This document shows, piece after piece, positions 1 through 8,403 of a DNA stretch of 64,000 bases. Source of the stretch: Phaeobacter sp. A36a-5a (GTDB lineage Bacteria; Pseudomonadota; Alphaproteobacteria; Rhodobacterales; Rhodobacteraceae); contig NZ_JBBLYU010000001.1 in assembly GCF_037911135.1 (NCBI RefSeq), forward strand, positions 2,170,001 to 2,234,000. Reading direction: 5' to 3'. The notes below the pieces were generated by a model that had not been told where the DNA came from, made no database searches, and worked only from the letters and a program-made list of their open reading frames with translations. Positions within the stretch are counted from its first letter, which is position 1. Each line of letters begins with the position of its first letter. The position numbers and the translations under genes are program-made.

Positions 1-302
1 TCGCAGGCCTCGGTGCCGGAGTTGGTGAAGAACACGGTGTCGGCAAAGCTGTGCTCCACCAGCCGGTCGGCCAGCGCCTGCTGCTGCGGGATGTGGTAGA
101 GGTTGGAGACATGCCAGAGGTTTTCGGCCTGTTCCGTCAGCGCCTTGACCAGAGCCGGATGGGCGTGGCCCAGCGCATTGACCGCAATGCCGGCGGCGAG
201 GTCCAGAAAACGTCGCCCGTCAGCCTCGATCAGCCAGGCGCCCTCGCCCTTCACAAAGCTGAGCGGCGCGCGATTATAGGTTGGCAGAACGGAGGGGATC
301 AT
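1..302 (-). CDS. argD: Acetylornithine aminotransferase, N-terminal part (cut by window edge)
   Basis: PLP-dependent class-III aminotransferase that transaminates N-acetylglutamate semialdehyde to N2-acetylornithine in cytoplasmic arginine synthesis. About 100 N-terminal residues are visible: the opening [20 protein letters not shown], then the family motifs [16 protein letters not shown] and FTNSGTEA, where the PLP phosphate is bound. The ATG is preceded by AGGAAG. The PLP lysine and the C-terminal half lie outside the window. Other class-III aminotransferases are possible, but the N-terminus matches ArgD best. Confidence 0.85.
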   Translation of the reverse strand, partial: MIPSVLPTYNRAPLSFVKGEGAWLIEADGRRFLDLAAGIAVNALGHAHPALVKALTEQAENLWHVSNLYHIPQQQALADRLVEHSFADTVFFTNSGTEAC

Positions 303-613
303 CTGGATCTTCCTTTTGGGCATGATGGGCCAAGCAGTGACGCAGCCGGGCCGCAGGGTCAACGATTTTGGGCGTGATTCTTGAGGTCTTGAGGCATGCC
401 GATGAGCATTGATCAGGCACGCGGGATCGGGGCCGGTTACGCGCTTTGGCGTCGGCGTCGCAGCAGGGAGATATGTGCAGCGGTGATCATGACCGCGTCC
501 ATAACGGAGGTTTTGACAAAAGAAAAGACCATTTGTGAAGCCATATGCGACAAAGCGGCACCCCGGGGTGCCACAGTCGGCGCTCTTGCTCGGGGCCGGC
601 CGCTTTGCCGGTG
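303..613. other. Non-coding gap between argD and the zinc-ribbon gene
   Basis: No convincing gene is seen on either strand. The one clear element is a perfect 16-bp palindrome at 557-572, GGCACCCC/GGGGTGCC. It lies downstream of the zinc-ribbon gene on the minus strand but has no T-tract, so its role as a terminator is unclear. Confidence 0.5.
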
Positions 614-871
614 TTATGCGCGCCGCCAGCGATCAAGCCGACCCATGCCGCGGGTGAAGGCCCAGGCCAGAATGCGCGGCATCCCCTTGGCTTCAAGCGC
701 ATCGACGCAGTGGGCCTGAAACTCGGCAAGGCTGGCACCGGGGTGCCGGAAGCTGCCGTTTTCATAACAGAGTGAACAATATGTCCCGCTGCGGCTGCCG
801 TCCGCCTCGCTGCCGCCGCCCTCGGGATCCTTGCTGAGCGGCATTCCGCAGCTTTGACACTTGGGACCCAT
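614..871 (-). CDS. Small zinc-ribbon protein
   Basis: An 85-residue cytoplasmic protein with two CxxC pairs: CQSC near residues 5-8 and CSLC near residues 32-35. They frame a short treble-clef/zinc-ribbon fold like the 'putative zinc ribbon' proteins in many bacteria. The Cys pairs are seen directly; zinc binding is inferred and the function is unknown. It is divergent from a MerR-family regulator, and its own promoter contains that regulator's likely operator. It is therefore the probable target of the regulator. Confidence 0.8.
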   Translation of the reverse strand: MGPKCQSCGMPLSKDPEGGGSEADGSRSGTYCSLCYENGSFRHPGASLAEFQAHCVDALEAKGMPRILAWAFTRGMGRLDRWRRA

Positions 872-902
872 GTCACACCTCTTGATCCGGTTTCACTTCC
901 GG

Positions 903-932
903 ATTATGCTCAAAACCATGGAGTTGAGTCAA
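903..932 (-). promoter_or_regulatory. MerR-type promoter/operator of the zinc-ribbon gene
   Basis: Read on the minus strand there is a -35 TTGACT and a -10 CATAAT separated by 18 bp. The spacer holds the dyad CTCAA-N10-TTGAG (909-928) centred on CCATGG. A dyad inside a lengthened spacer is the hallmark of promoters that MerR-family activators untwist. The divergent merR gene starts 23 bp beyond the -35 box. Confidence 0.7.
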
Positions 933-954
933 TTGTTTTCAGGGAGGCCACAGG

Positions 955-1320
955 GTGCGGATCGGTGAACTGGCGCGGCTGAGCGGTGTCAGCCGTGACA
1001 CGCTGCGATTTTACGAGCGTCAAGGGCTGATCCATTCGGCGCCGGGAGCGGAACCGACCAACAGCTACCGGGATTATCCTGAGGAGGCGCTGATCACGCT
1101 GGAACAGATCGCCGATGCGCAGGCCGCGGGCATCAGCATTGCGGATCTTGCCATCCTGCTGAGCCAGCTGGAAGCGGCGGAGCCGGAGAGTTTCGATGGG
1201 GTTGCCTTTCTTGACAGCCGGATTGCCGAGGTCGAGGCCCGTATCCAGCGGGCGGAGCGGTTCCTGACCAGCCTGCGCCAGGCCCGCGATGCGCTAGAGG
1301 CGGCACCGTTTCGACGCTGA
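955..1320 (+). CDS. MerR family transcriptional regulator
   Basis: A 121-residue regulator. The N-terminal winged helix opens with RIGELARLSGVSRDTLRFYE (residues 2-21), the classic MerR DNA-binding start. A C-terminal coiled coil (about residues 75-115) follows for dimerisation. The start is GTG, chosen because GGAGG precedes it and because the family begins at this motif. No conserved metal-binding cysteine pair is seen, so it is not a typical metal sensor and the inducer is unknown. A dyad in the divergent promoter is its likely site. The DMT transporter gene 50 bp downstream could be co-transcribed. Confidence 0.88.
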   Translation: MRIGELARLSGVSRDTLRFYERQGLIHSAPGAEPTNSYRDYPEEALITLEQIADAQAAGISIADLAILLSQLEAAEPESFDGVAFLDSRIAEVEARIQRAERFLTSLRQARDALEAAPFRR

Positions 1321-1370
1321 GCAAACCGTTTTGGCTTGCCAAGGCGGCACCGCTGGCGCATCGCTGGCCC

Positions 1371-2303
1371 ATGCACCGGACCATATCGCCCAATCCCGCT
1401 CTTGCCGCCGTCTTCATCCTGGTGGCCACAGTTTTCATCGCAGGCACCACCCTGATCGCAAAGGCTTTGGGTACCGAGGCATCGGGTGTGCCGCTGCATC
1501 CGCTTCAGATCAGTTTCGGGCGCTTTGCCTTTGCGTTTCTGGCGATCACGACAGTGGTCGCGCTGCGGCGACCCCGGTTCACCCGCCCGCATTGGGGGCT
1601 GCATCTCGGGCGCACCAGCTTTGGCTGGATGGGGGTGACGCTGATGTTTGCCTCGGTGGCCTATATCCCGCTGGCGGATGCCACCGCGATCACCTTTTTG
1701 AACCCGGTCTTTGCGATGCTGCTGGCGATTCCGCTGCTGGGAGAGCGGGTTGGTCCCTGGCGATGGGCGGCGGCGGCGATTGCGCTGCTGGGCGCGATGA
1801 TCCTGCTGCGCCCGACCCCGGCGAGTTTTCAGCCCGCCAGCCTGCTGGCGCTGGCGGCGGCTGCGGTGATGGGGCTGGAGCTGATCTTTATCAAGCGGCT
1901 GGCCGGGCGCGAGCGGCCGTTGCAGATCCTGTGGGTCAACAATCTTCTGGGCACGGTGATTGCCTGTAGCGCGGTGGTCGCGGTTTGGCAGCCTCCCTCG
2001 GCAGAGCAATGGGCGCTGATGGCGGCGCTCGGCTGTATGATGGCCTGCGCTCAGGGCTGTTTCATCAACGGAATCGCGCGGGCGGATGCGTCATTTGTGG
2101 CGCCTTTCAGCTATGCGACGCTGATCTTTGCCACGCTCTATGATCTTGCGGTGTTCGCGGTGGTCCCGGATGCGGTCACCGTGCTGGGGGCGGTGATCAT
2201 TCTGGCGGGCGCGGCGCTACTGGCCTGGCGCGAGGGACGCCTGCGCCCCCCGACCCTGCACGTGGATTCGGGCGCGCAGGCGGATCAGGATTTCAGCCGG
2301 TAA
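1371..2303 (+). CDS. DMT/EamA family transporter
   Basis: A 310-residue inner-membrane protein with about ten hydrophobic helices in two EamA repeats, each ending in a conserved glycine/proline-rich helix pair (for example the stretch near TFLNPVFAMLLAIPLLGE in repeat 1). The family exports metabolites or drugs; the substrate cannot be told. It lies 50 bp after merR in the same direction. Its 3' end overlaps by 19 bp, tail to tail, the end of the ABC permease gene on the other strand. No start is better than this ATG, although its Shine-Dalgarno is weak. Confidence 0.88.
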   Translation: MHRTISPNPALAAVFILVATVFIAGTTLIAKALGTEASGVPLHPLQISFGRFAFAFLAITTVVALRRPRFTRPHWGLHLGRTSFGWMGVTLMFASVAYIPLADATAITFLNPVFAMLLAIPLLGERVGPWRWAAAAIALLGAMILLRPTPASFQPASLLALAAAAVMGLELIFIKRLAGRERPLQILWVNNLLGTVIACSAVVAVWQPPSAEQWALMAALGCMMACAQGCFINGIARADASFVAPFSYATLIFATLYDLAVFAVVPDAVTVLGAVIILAGAALLAWREGRLRPPTLHVDSGAQADQDFSR

Positions 2304-3145
2304 CCGCTGCGCAGCATCAGCCAGGCCAATGTGCCGATGGCGAGGCTTGCGAGGCTACAGACCACAAGCCCGAGCACCGGCGAACTGTCGGAGGTGCCGA
2401 TCACGCCGAATCGCACGCCGTCGATCAGGTAGAACACCGGATTGAGATGCGACAGCAGCCGCAGCACTGGTGGCAGCGACTGCACCGAGTAGAACGTGCC
2501 AGAGAGAAAGGCGAGCGGCGTCACGATGAAATTGGTGATCGCTGCCATCTGGTCGAACTTCTCGGCGAAGACACCGGCAACAATGCCAAGCCCACCGAGG
2601 AATACCGCGCCCAGCACCACAAAGAGCAGCGCCACCAAAGGGTGTTCCGGCACCACGCCAAGCACCAGCATGAGGCCGGTGCCGATGCCGAGGGCCACCA
2701 GAACGCCCCGCGCGACCGCGCCGGCCAGATAGCCCAGCAGGATTTCAACCCCGGACAGCGGCGGCATCAGCGTGTCGACGATATTGCCCTGCACCTTGGT
2801 GATCACGATGGAGGAGGAGGTATTGGCAAAGGCATTTTGGATCACCGTCATCATCATGATGCCGGGGGCCAGAAATACGATGAAGGGCACGCCCATCACA
2901 TCGCCCCGCCCCGGCCCGATGGCAATGTTGAAGATCATCAGGAACAGCGCGGCAGTGACCATTGGCGCCAGCAGGGTCTGGGTCCAGACCACCAGAAACC
3001 GGGTAACCTCGCGCCGTGCCAGGGTGCGCAGGCCAAGCCAGTTCACCCGCCCGAACCGGCGTTCTCCGAGGGCGATACCCGGTGAGACAGGTGACTCTGC
3101 CTGTGCTGCGGTCCCTGCCGGGGTCTGCGGTGTATCCTGTGCCAT
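2285..3145 (-). CDS. ABC-2 type transporter permease
   Basis: A 286-residue permease with a cytoplasmic N-terminus of about 45 residues, then six membrane helices and the ABC2_membrane pattern (LAPGIMMMTVIQNAF, then SPLSG-like VDTLMPPLSGVEI). It resembles the YadH/NodJ group, which exports polysaccharides, lipids or drugs with a separate ATPase. No ATPase gene sits beside it. The nearest, the kpsT-like gene, is about 4.6 kb away on the other strand and belongs to a different subfamily. It may therefore pair with an ATPase encoded elsewhere. Confidence 0.87.
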   Translation of the reverse strand: MAQDTPQTPAGTAAQAESPVSPGIALGERRFGRVNWLGLRTLARREVTRFLVVWTQTLLAPMVTAALFLMIFNIAIGPGRGDVMGVPFIVFLAPGIMMMTVIQNAFANTSSSIVITKVQGNIVDTLMPPLSGVEILLGYLAGAVARGVLVALGIGTGLMLVLGVVPEHPLVALLFVVLGAVFLGGLGIVAGVFAEKFDQMAAITNFIVTPLAFLSGTFYSVQSLPPVLRLLSHLNPVFYLIDGVRFGVIGTSDSSPVLGLVVCSLASLAIGTLAWLMLRSGYRLKS

Positions 3146-3340
3146 GTCCGACCTCTTTCACTCTGTGCGGGCCAATCCCCCACCGGTCCGGCGACCTCGG
3201 GGGTGGTCACGGCCTTCGTAACCGGTCGCAGGCGCGCGTCAACCCGTGCTGCGCCCTTTGCCGGGGCTGATCGTCGAGCCTGATGGATAGGCTTGTCGCC
3301 GCAGATGGCCCGGCAGACCCCTGACAAGCGCAAGACGCTC

Positions 3341-3368
3341 TTGTAACTCGGGGCGCAGTGATTAGAAT
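3341..3368 (+). promoter_or_regulatory. Candidate sigma-70 promoter of gcrA
   Basis: TTGTAA and TAGAAT are separated by 16 bp, which places transcription start near 3375 and leaves a leader of roughly 65 nt before the gcrA ATG. This is a sequence match only. Confidence 0.5.
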
Positions 3369-3438
3369 AGGGGCTTGTTACGGAATTCGATGGCGGCCGC
3401 AGGTTCCTGGGGCCGCTTTTAGCTTGGAAAGGCAACAG

Positions 3439-4047
3439 ATGTCCTGGACAGACGAGCGCGTCGAACTGCTCAAGAAAATGTGGGGCGAAGGGCAATCTGC
3501 AAGCCAGATCGCCAAGGAACTCGGCGGCGTGACACGCAACGCCGTGATTGGCAAGGTGCATCGCCTGGGACTGTCCAACCGCAACAGCGGTACGGCCAAA
3601 CCGGCAGCCGAGCCCAAGGAAAAGCCCGCCGCCGCGCCAAAGCCAGCGCCAGCCGCCGCTGCTGCGGCTCCGGCCAAGCCCAAGCCGCAGCCCAAGACCG
3701 AACCGGCCCGCCCGGTAACGCCCGAGCCTGCGGCCACCGGCGACGCCCGGAGCGCGACGCCTGCGCGCCGTCAGATCATCCCGGCCGGACAGCCACTGCC
3801 GCCGCAGCCCTCGGCCAATGAGATCAGCCCAGAAGCGCTGGCCAAGGTCAATGAGATCGAGAAGAAGGCCAAGAAGCTGTCGCTGATGGAGCTGACCGAG
3901 CGGACTTGCAAATGGCCCGTAGGTGACCCCGCGACCGAAGATTTCTGGTTCTGTGGCCTGCCGGTCCAGCAGGGCAAACCCTATTGCGAAGCGCATGTTG
4001 GCGTGGCCTTCCAGCCGATGAGCGCGCGCCGCGACCGCAAACGCTGA
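3439..4047 (+). CDS. gcrA: GcrA-family cell-cycle regulator
   Basis: A 202-residue transcription factor. The N-terminal domain, starting MSWTDERVELLKKMW and containing GVTRNAVIGKVHRLGL, is the GcrA signature. A long Ala/Pro/Lys-rich linker (about residues 50-120) follows, and then the C-terminal sigma-70-binding domain with TCKWPVGDP and FCGLPV...YCEAH. In Caulobacter, GcrA recruits RNA polymerase to promoters methylated at GAnTC by CcrM, linking replication to transcription. The start is set by the conserved MSWTDERV with a GGAAAGG upstream. It is monocistronic, with its own promoter and terminator. Confidence 0.95.
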   Translation: MSWTDERVELLKKMWGEGQSASQIAKELGGVTRNAVIGKVHRLGLSNRNSGTAKPAAEPKEKPAAAPKPAPAAAAAAPAKPKPQPKTEPARPVTPEPAATGDARSATPARRQIIPAGQPLPPQPSANEISPEALAKVNEIEKKAKKLSLMELTERTCKWPVGDPATEDFWFCGLPVQQGKPYCEAHVGVAFQPMSARRDRKR

Positions 4048-4104
4048 ACCGCCTGAAACCACCTGCCAGCTGGCCTTGGGTCTGAGCGGCAGGTCGTGTG
4101 ATGT

Positions 4105-4140
4105 AAAACAGCGCCCAGGATGTCTCCGGGGCGCTGTTTT
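4105..4140. terminator. Bidirectional terminator between gcrA and the YHS gene
   Basis: A 12-bp perfect stem, AAAACAGCGCCC paired with GGGCGCTGTTTT, around a 12-nt loop. T-tracts are present in both directions, so it can serve gcrA and the convergent YHS gene. Confidence 0.85.
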
Positions 4141-4211
4141 CATGCTTGGGGGGAGCGGTTCGAGGCCCCTCCCCCCCCGCGCCCGCAGGCGGGCGATCAG
4201 ATCGGATCAGA

Positions 4212-4730
4212 TCAGCCTTTCTCCGGCGCCGAGGATGTGAAGTTGGGGATCACGCTCTTGGAGGCATCGGCGGGTTCGATTTCGGGCCAGTTGCCCTCGG
4301 CGAGGTTGATGTTGCCGGGAATATCCGCTTCCCAGAAGCCGACGACGTTCTTGGTGATGTTGAGATAGAGTTTGTCATCCACGATGCGCCAGAGGTTCGG
4401 GTTGCCCGGAACCTTGCCGCCCTTGGAAACGCCATAGGCACAGTGGCCATCATATTGCGGCGCGTAATACTCGGGGTTGGCAGCAAATTTATCGCGGTTC
4501 TCGGCGCTGGAGAAGGCGAAGGTGGCGCCGTTATGCTCAGCCGTGAAGGCGGCATTGCCGGGCACCGCTGCGGGCTGGGCGTTGCCGACAGGGTTCTGCG
4601 CCAGATCACGATAGGCCACCACATCGTAGCCCGAAACGGCAAAGCCGGTGTTGTCGACATATTGATCCCCGGCAAAGGCAGGCAGACCAAAGGAGGCAGC
4701 GGCCAGGGCGGCAAAGAGAATGCGTTTCAT
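4212..4730 (-). CDS. Exported YHS-domain protein
   Basis: A 172-residue protein with a Sec signal peptide (MKRILFAALAAASFGLPAFA, then the mature GDQYVDNTG). The YHS-like domain is seen in GFAVSGYDVVAY and in FSSAENRDKFAANPEYYAPQYDGHCAYG, the usual arrangement of these small (often metal-linked) domains. It is predicted to be periplasmic. The function is not established for this family. AAGGA precedes the ATG. It is transcribed alone, divergent from yghU. Confidence 0.85.
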   Translation of the reverse strand: MKRILFAALAAASFGLPAFAGDQYVDNTGFAVSGYDVVAYRDLAQNPVGNAQPAAVPGNAAFTAEHNGATFAFSSAENRDKFAANPEYYAPQYDGHCAYGVSKGGKVPGNPNLWRIVDDKLYLNITKNVVGFWEADIPGNINLAEGNWPEIEPADASKSVIPNFTSSAPEKG

Positions 4731-5078
4731 AGACTATCCTTTTCAAAGGCGCGAGCCATCGGACCCGACAGAAGCGGAACGCCGACCATCCGGGCCGGGC
4801 TGTTCAGACACTAGCCAGAGATCGCAGGCGATGCGAAGGGGGGCTCACGTCCCTGTGTCCAGTGCGGAGCCGCCGTGATCTGACGCGGGGATTTGTTACA
4901 ACTGGCAGGCCGCAGCCCTCCCCGGTCAAGAAAAAGTGTATGCCACAGACCTTCCAGTCATTGGAATTTTGCGCGACCTGATTATCTGTTGCAGGATACG
5001 GCGCGGCCCCCCTGCTGGGGGACGCTGCGCCACCATCACCTGATCCATTCAAAAACCCTTTCATAACAAGGCCAACAG
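4731..5078. other. Divergent intergenic region, YHS gene / yghU
   Basis: No gene is seen. The gap must hold both promoters. One small dyad, TTCCA-N5-TGGAA at 4952-4966, may be an operator. Good Shine-Dalgarno sequences flank both ends: AAGGA for the YHS gene and AAGG for yghU. Confidence 0.45.
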
Positions 5079-5960
5079 ATGAGTGACACAACCTATACCC
5101 CACCGAAAGTCTGGACCTGGGACCAGGAGAGCGGTGGCCGCTTTGCCTCGATCAACCGCCCGATCGCCGGTGCCACCCACGACAAGGAGCTGCCGGTCGG
5201 GAAACACCCCTATCAGCTTTATTCGCTGGCCACGCCCAATGGGGTGAAGGTCACGGTGATGCTGGAGGAGCTGCTGGCCGCAGGTCACAAGGGGGCTGAA
5301 TATGACGCCTGGCTGATCAATATCGGCGAAGGCGATCAGTTCGGGTCCGGCTTTGTCGAGGTGAACCCCAATTCGAAGATCCCGGCGCTGATGGATCGTA
5401 GCGGCGACACGCCGGTGCGGGTGTTTGAATCCGGCTCGATCCTGGTGCATCTGGCGGAAAAATTCGATGCCTTCCTGCCAAAGTCCGGGGCCGCGCGCGC
5501 CGAGGTGATGAACTGGCTGTTCTGGCAGATGGGCAGCGCGCCGTATCTCGGCGGCGGCTTTGGCCATTTCTACGCCTATGCACCGGAAAAATACGAATAC
5601 CCGATCAATCGCTTCTCGATGGAGGCCAAGCGTCAGCTGGATGTGCTGGACCGCCAGCTGGCCGAGACCCGTTTCATCGCCGGTGAGGATTACACCATCG
5701 CCGATATGGCGATCTGGGCCTGGTATGGTCAGCTGGTGCTCGGGCGGCTTTATGAGGCAGCGGAATTCCTGGATGTGGAAAGCTATACCCATGTGCTCCG
5801 CTGGGCCAAGGAGATCGATGCGCGTCCGGCCGTGTCCCGTGGCCGCATGGTGAACCGTGCCTTTGGCGAGCTGCACACCCAGCTGCGCGAACGCCATGAT
5901 GCGTCGGATTTCGACACCAAGACGCAGGACAAACTGGAACCGGCAGAGGCCGACAGCTGA
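5079..5960 (+). CDS. yghU: Glutathione-dependent disulfide-bond oxidoreductase
   Basis: A 293-residue Nu-class glutathione-transferase-like enzyme that reduces disulfides with two bound glutathiones. The N-terminal extension (TYTPPKVWTWDQESGG...FASINRP) is typical of YghU. A thioredoxin-like domain follows (YQLYSLATPNGVKVTVMLEE, NPNSKIPAL, FESGSILVHLAEK), and then an all-helical C-terminal domain with FIAGEDYTIADMAIWAWYG. It is cytoplasmic and the length matches the family. It has its own terminator. Confidence 0.93.
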   Translation: MSDTTYTPPKVWTWDQESGGRFASINRPIAGATHDKELPVGKHPYQLYSLATPNGVKVTVMLEELLAAGHKGAEYDAWLINIGEGDQFGSGFVEVNPNSKIPALMDRSGDTPVRVFESGSILVHLAEKFDAFLPKSGAARAEVMNWLFWQMGSAPYLGGGFGHFYAYAPEKYEYPINRFSMEAKRQLDVLDRQLAETRFIAGEDYTIADMAIWAWYGQLVLGRLYEAAEFLDVESYTHVLRWAKEIDARPAVSRGRMVNRAFGELHTQLRERHDASDFDTKTQDKLEPAEADS

Positions 5961-6007
5961 CCGCGGGCGGGGACGGCCCCGCCTACCACCATTGCAGAAG
6001 ACACTGG

Positions 6008-6040
6008 ACATCGCGGCGCCTAACCGGGCCGCGATGTTTC
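6008..6040 (+). terminator. Terminator of yghU
   Basis: A 10-bp stem, ACATCGCGGC with GCCGCGATGT, followed by TTCTGTTT. The T-tract is imperfect, but the stem is strong and well placed. Confidence 0.7.
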
Positions 6041-6066
6041 TGTTTGAGACCCGCAGACCTGCCGCC

Positions 6067-6864
6067 CTAGCTGAGCCGGGGCGGATTTTCAGGATCCCGT
6101 CCGGGGGCAGAGGGCAGTTTCGGTTCTGCCGGTTGCGGCAGATCGAACCGCAGTCCCACCTGCGCCAGCCGCGCCGCCATCGCATCGCTGCTGGCAAAGA
6201 AACCCACATCCAGCGCACCCGCCTCAACCCCGGAGAAGGTCAGCGCCTCTCCGACCGCCTTGGCCAGCGCGGGCTGCGCGGCGTCCCTGGCATCGACAAA
6301 GCCCAGCAGATGCCCCTGCCCGCCGCCGCGATAGTTCAGCCCGACCAGATAGGCGGCCTGAGCCAGCCCAACGGCGGTGGCCAGCTTGGTGTCCAGCGCG
6401 GTGACCAGCACTTCCGGCAGGCCTCCGGGGGCGGTGATCGCCTCGATTTCGGCGTCAACCTCGGCAGGCATCTGGCCGAGCGTCTCATGCAGCCAGGCCA
6501 CCGCCTCGGCCGGGATCAGGATTGCCGAAGGTGCCACATCCAGGTTAACGCCAAGGCCGATGTTTGCGCCTGCGCCCTGCCCTGCCAGCATCTGCACCAC
6601 AACCCGCCCCGACAGCGCAGCATAGGGCACGATGCGACCGGCGAATTCCGCGAGCCGGTCCTCGCGGTCAAAAACCAGCGCAAAGGTCCCCTCCTCCGTC
6701 TCGAACAGCTCGGGCGCGATACTGTCGCCCTCTGCCTCGCGGGCCAGCATCAGGAACAGCTCGCTATCAGCCAGCCGTTCGTAGAACCGCAGGCGGGCCG
6801 CGTCATCCTGCGGCGCGGCCAGCATCGCGGCATGGCTGGTGTCCAGAGGGGTGGCTTCGGTCAT
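6067..6864 (-). CDS. SseB family protein
   Basis: A 265-residue cytoplasmic protein. The N-terminal SseB-like domain (about residues 20-130) contains ADSELFLMLAREAEGD and FDREDRLAEF. A C-terminal SseB-associated domain ends in a Pro-rich tail. In enterobacteria, SseB modulates rhodanese/serine metabolism; the role here is unknown. The ATG overlaps the stop of the glycosylase gene by 4 bp (ATGA), so the two are translationally coupled. Confidence 0.82.
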   Translation of the reverse strand: MTEATPLDTSHAAMLAAPQDDAARLRFYERLADSELFLMLAREAEGDSIAPELFETEEGTFALVFDREDRLAEFAGRIVPYAALSGRVVVQMLAGQGAGANIGLGVNLDVAPSAILIPAEAVAWLHETLGQMPAEVDAEIEAITAPGGLPEVLVTALDTKLATAVGLAQAAYLVGLNYRGGGQGHLLGFVDARDAAQPALAKAVGEALTFSGVEAGALDVGFFASSDAMAARLAQVGLRFDLPQPAEPKLPSAPGRDPENPPRLS

Positions 6865-7454
6865 GTTATCAGCTCCTGAACCCGGGCGCGCAGGACCGGC
6901 AGCAGATCGGTCTCGAACCAGGGATTGCGTTTCAGCCATGCGGTATTGCGCCAGGACGGATGTGGCAAGGGGAAGTCCTGCGGCGCGTGGTCCCGCCAGC
7001 TCTCCACCCGCGCCTGAACCGGCTGTTTGCCACCCAGGTGATAGCTGTGGGCATAGGCCCCGACCAGCACACGCAGGCCGATATTGGGCAGGCTGGTCAT
7101 CACCCGGTCGTGCCAGGTATTGCGACAGATGGCAGGCGGCGGCAGGTCGGCTTTCTTCGGCGAATAACCCGGAAAACAAAAGGCCATGGGCACAATGGCC
7201 ACCAGCGACTGGTCGTAGAATTGCGCCTCACTCAGACCCAGCCACTCACGCAGGCGATCCCCGGAAGGATCGGTGAAGGGGCGGCCGCTGTCATGGACCC
7301 GCGCGCCGGGCGCCTGACCTGCGATCAGGATACGGGCGGCGCTGTCGAACCAGGCGACCGGACGCGGGCTGTGTCTGGTGCTGGTGGCGGCAAAACGCGC
7401 AGCACAAAGGCGGCAGGCGCGAATCTCCTGTCGCAGCTGATCAATTGTCGTCAT
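6861..7454 (-). CDS. Uracil-DNA glycosylase family protein
   Basis: About 197 residues. Motifs are ILIAGQAPGARVHDSGRPF (catalytic water/uracil pocket) near residue 45 and LPHPSWRN near residue 165, the C-terminal motif with the catalytic His. EIRACRLCA at the N-terminus resembles the Fe-S-type glycosylases, but only one CxxC is visible, so the cluster is uncertain. It probably excises uracil or acts on related bases in DNA. The start at MTTIDQ is preferred; an in-frame ATG five codons earlier (7469) with a GAGGCG upstream is an alternative. It is coupled to sseB. Confidence 0.85.
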   Translation of the reverse strand: MTTIDQLRQEIRACRLCAARFAATSTRHSPRPVAWFDSAARILIAGQAPGARVHDSGRPFTDPSGDRLREWLGLSEAQFYDQSLVAIVPMAFCFPGYSPKKADLPPPAICRNTWHDRVMTSLPNIGLRVLVGAYAHSYHLGGKQPVQARVESWRDHAPQDFPLPHPSWRNTAWLKRNPWFETDLLPVLRARVQELIT

Positions 7455-7580
7455 ATCCGACCCTGCCATCCACGCCTCAGGCCCCGTTTTTCACCCCGCG
7501 TAACCGGTGCCCAGGGCCTCTGTCATCCGGCATCGACCGCCATCTTACGATCAAAGCCCCGTCACTTGGTTAAGGGAGCG

Positions 7581-7619
7581 TTGCCAAAACCCGTAACAAT
7601 TGGACATAATATGGTCCAA
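7581..7619 (+). promoter_or_regulatory. Candidate promoter and operator of the capsule export operon
   Basis: TTGCCA (7581-7586) and CATAAT (7605-7610) stand 18 bp apart. A dyad, TTGGAC-N8-GTCCAA (7600-7619), lies across the -10 element, so a protein bound there would block RNA polymerase. The leader to kpsT is about 120 nt. Confidence 0.5.
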
Positions 7620-7740
7620 ATAGCAGCCTATGTCGTTAACACAAATCTGTTAGTGCAGTCATAAGGCCGCCGGGATCCGCCTGGCGCATGATGAGGATCA
7701 GTGACCCCGAACGGGGCCGAGAGCAGCACCGGAACCCGCG

Positions 7741-8403
7741 ATGCTTGAGTTTGAAAACGTGAGCAAGTCCTTCTGGACCGGCACCCAGCGCAAGGTGATC
7801 CTTGACCGGGTGTCCTTTCGCGTTGAACTTGGTAAATCCATGGGGGTGCTGGCGCCGAATGGCACCGGCAAGACCACATTGATCAATATGATGGCGGGGC
7901 TGGAAAAACCCGACGAGGGCGATATCCGCCGGGGCTGCCGGATTTCCTTCCCCCTCGGCTTCATGGGTGGCGTTATCAACCGCCTCTCGGCGATGGCCAA
8001 TGCCCGCTATATCGCCAATCTCTATGGGCTGGATCCCGATTATGTTGAGGCCTACTGCCGCTGGCTCTGCGGTCTGGGGGAATATTTCGACCAACCGGTC
8101 GGCACCTATTCCTCCGGGATGCGGGCGCGGTTCAGTTTTGCGCTGATGCTGGCGCTGGATTTTGATATCTTCCTCATCGACGAGGGGATGCCCAGCACCA
8201 CGGATGTGGAATTCAACAAGAAGGCCGGCGCCATCCTGCAGGAGCGGCTGGAAACCACCACCATCATCATGGTGTCGCACCAGCCCAAGACGCTGGAGAA
8301 ATTCGTCCGCTCTGCGGCTGTTCTGGTTGATGGCCAGTTGCATATGTTTGAAACCTTGGAAGAAGCGAAACAGCTCTATGACTACCAAACCCAAGGCGAG
8401 TAA
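7741..8403 (+). CDS. kpsT: Capsule polysaccharide exporter, ATP-binding protein
   Basis: A 220-residue ABC ATPase of the KpsT/BexA/CtrD group, which powers export of Kdo-linked capsule across the inner membrane. Walker A is APNGTGKTT near residue 38. The family block FPLGFMGGVINRLSAMANARYI follows. The signature is TYSSGMRARFSFALM, Walker B is FDIFLIDEGMP, and the H-loop is MVSHQPKTL. Walker A has AP where most members have GRN or GP. No KpsM-type permease is beside it. The reading frame overlaps the next gene by 26 bp, which argues for one operon. Confidence 0.9.
   Translation: MLEFENVSKSFWTGTQRKVILDRVSFRVELGKSMGVLAPNGTGKTTLINMMAGLEKPDEGDIRRGCRISFPLGFMGGVINRLSAMANARYIANLYGLDPDYVEAYCRWLCGLGEYFDQPVGTYSSGMRARFSFALMLALDFDIFLIDEGMPSTTDVEFNKKAGAILQERLETTTIIMVSHQPKTLEKFVRSAAVLVDGQLHMFETLEEAKQLYDYQTQGE

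Noticed and set aside
557-572. GGCACCCC/GGGGTGCC palindrome as a terminator or restriction-type site
   Set aside because: No T-tract, and a single palindrome in GC-rich DNA is weak evidence; only noted.
2285-8403. ABC-2 permease as the KpsM partner of the KpsT-like ATPase
   Set aside because: Different strand and operon, and the permease resembles YadH/NodJ rather than KpsM.
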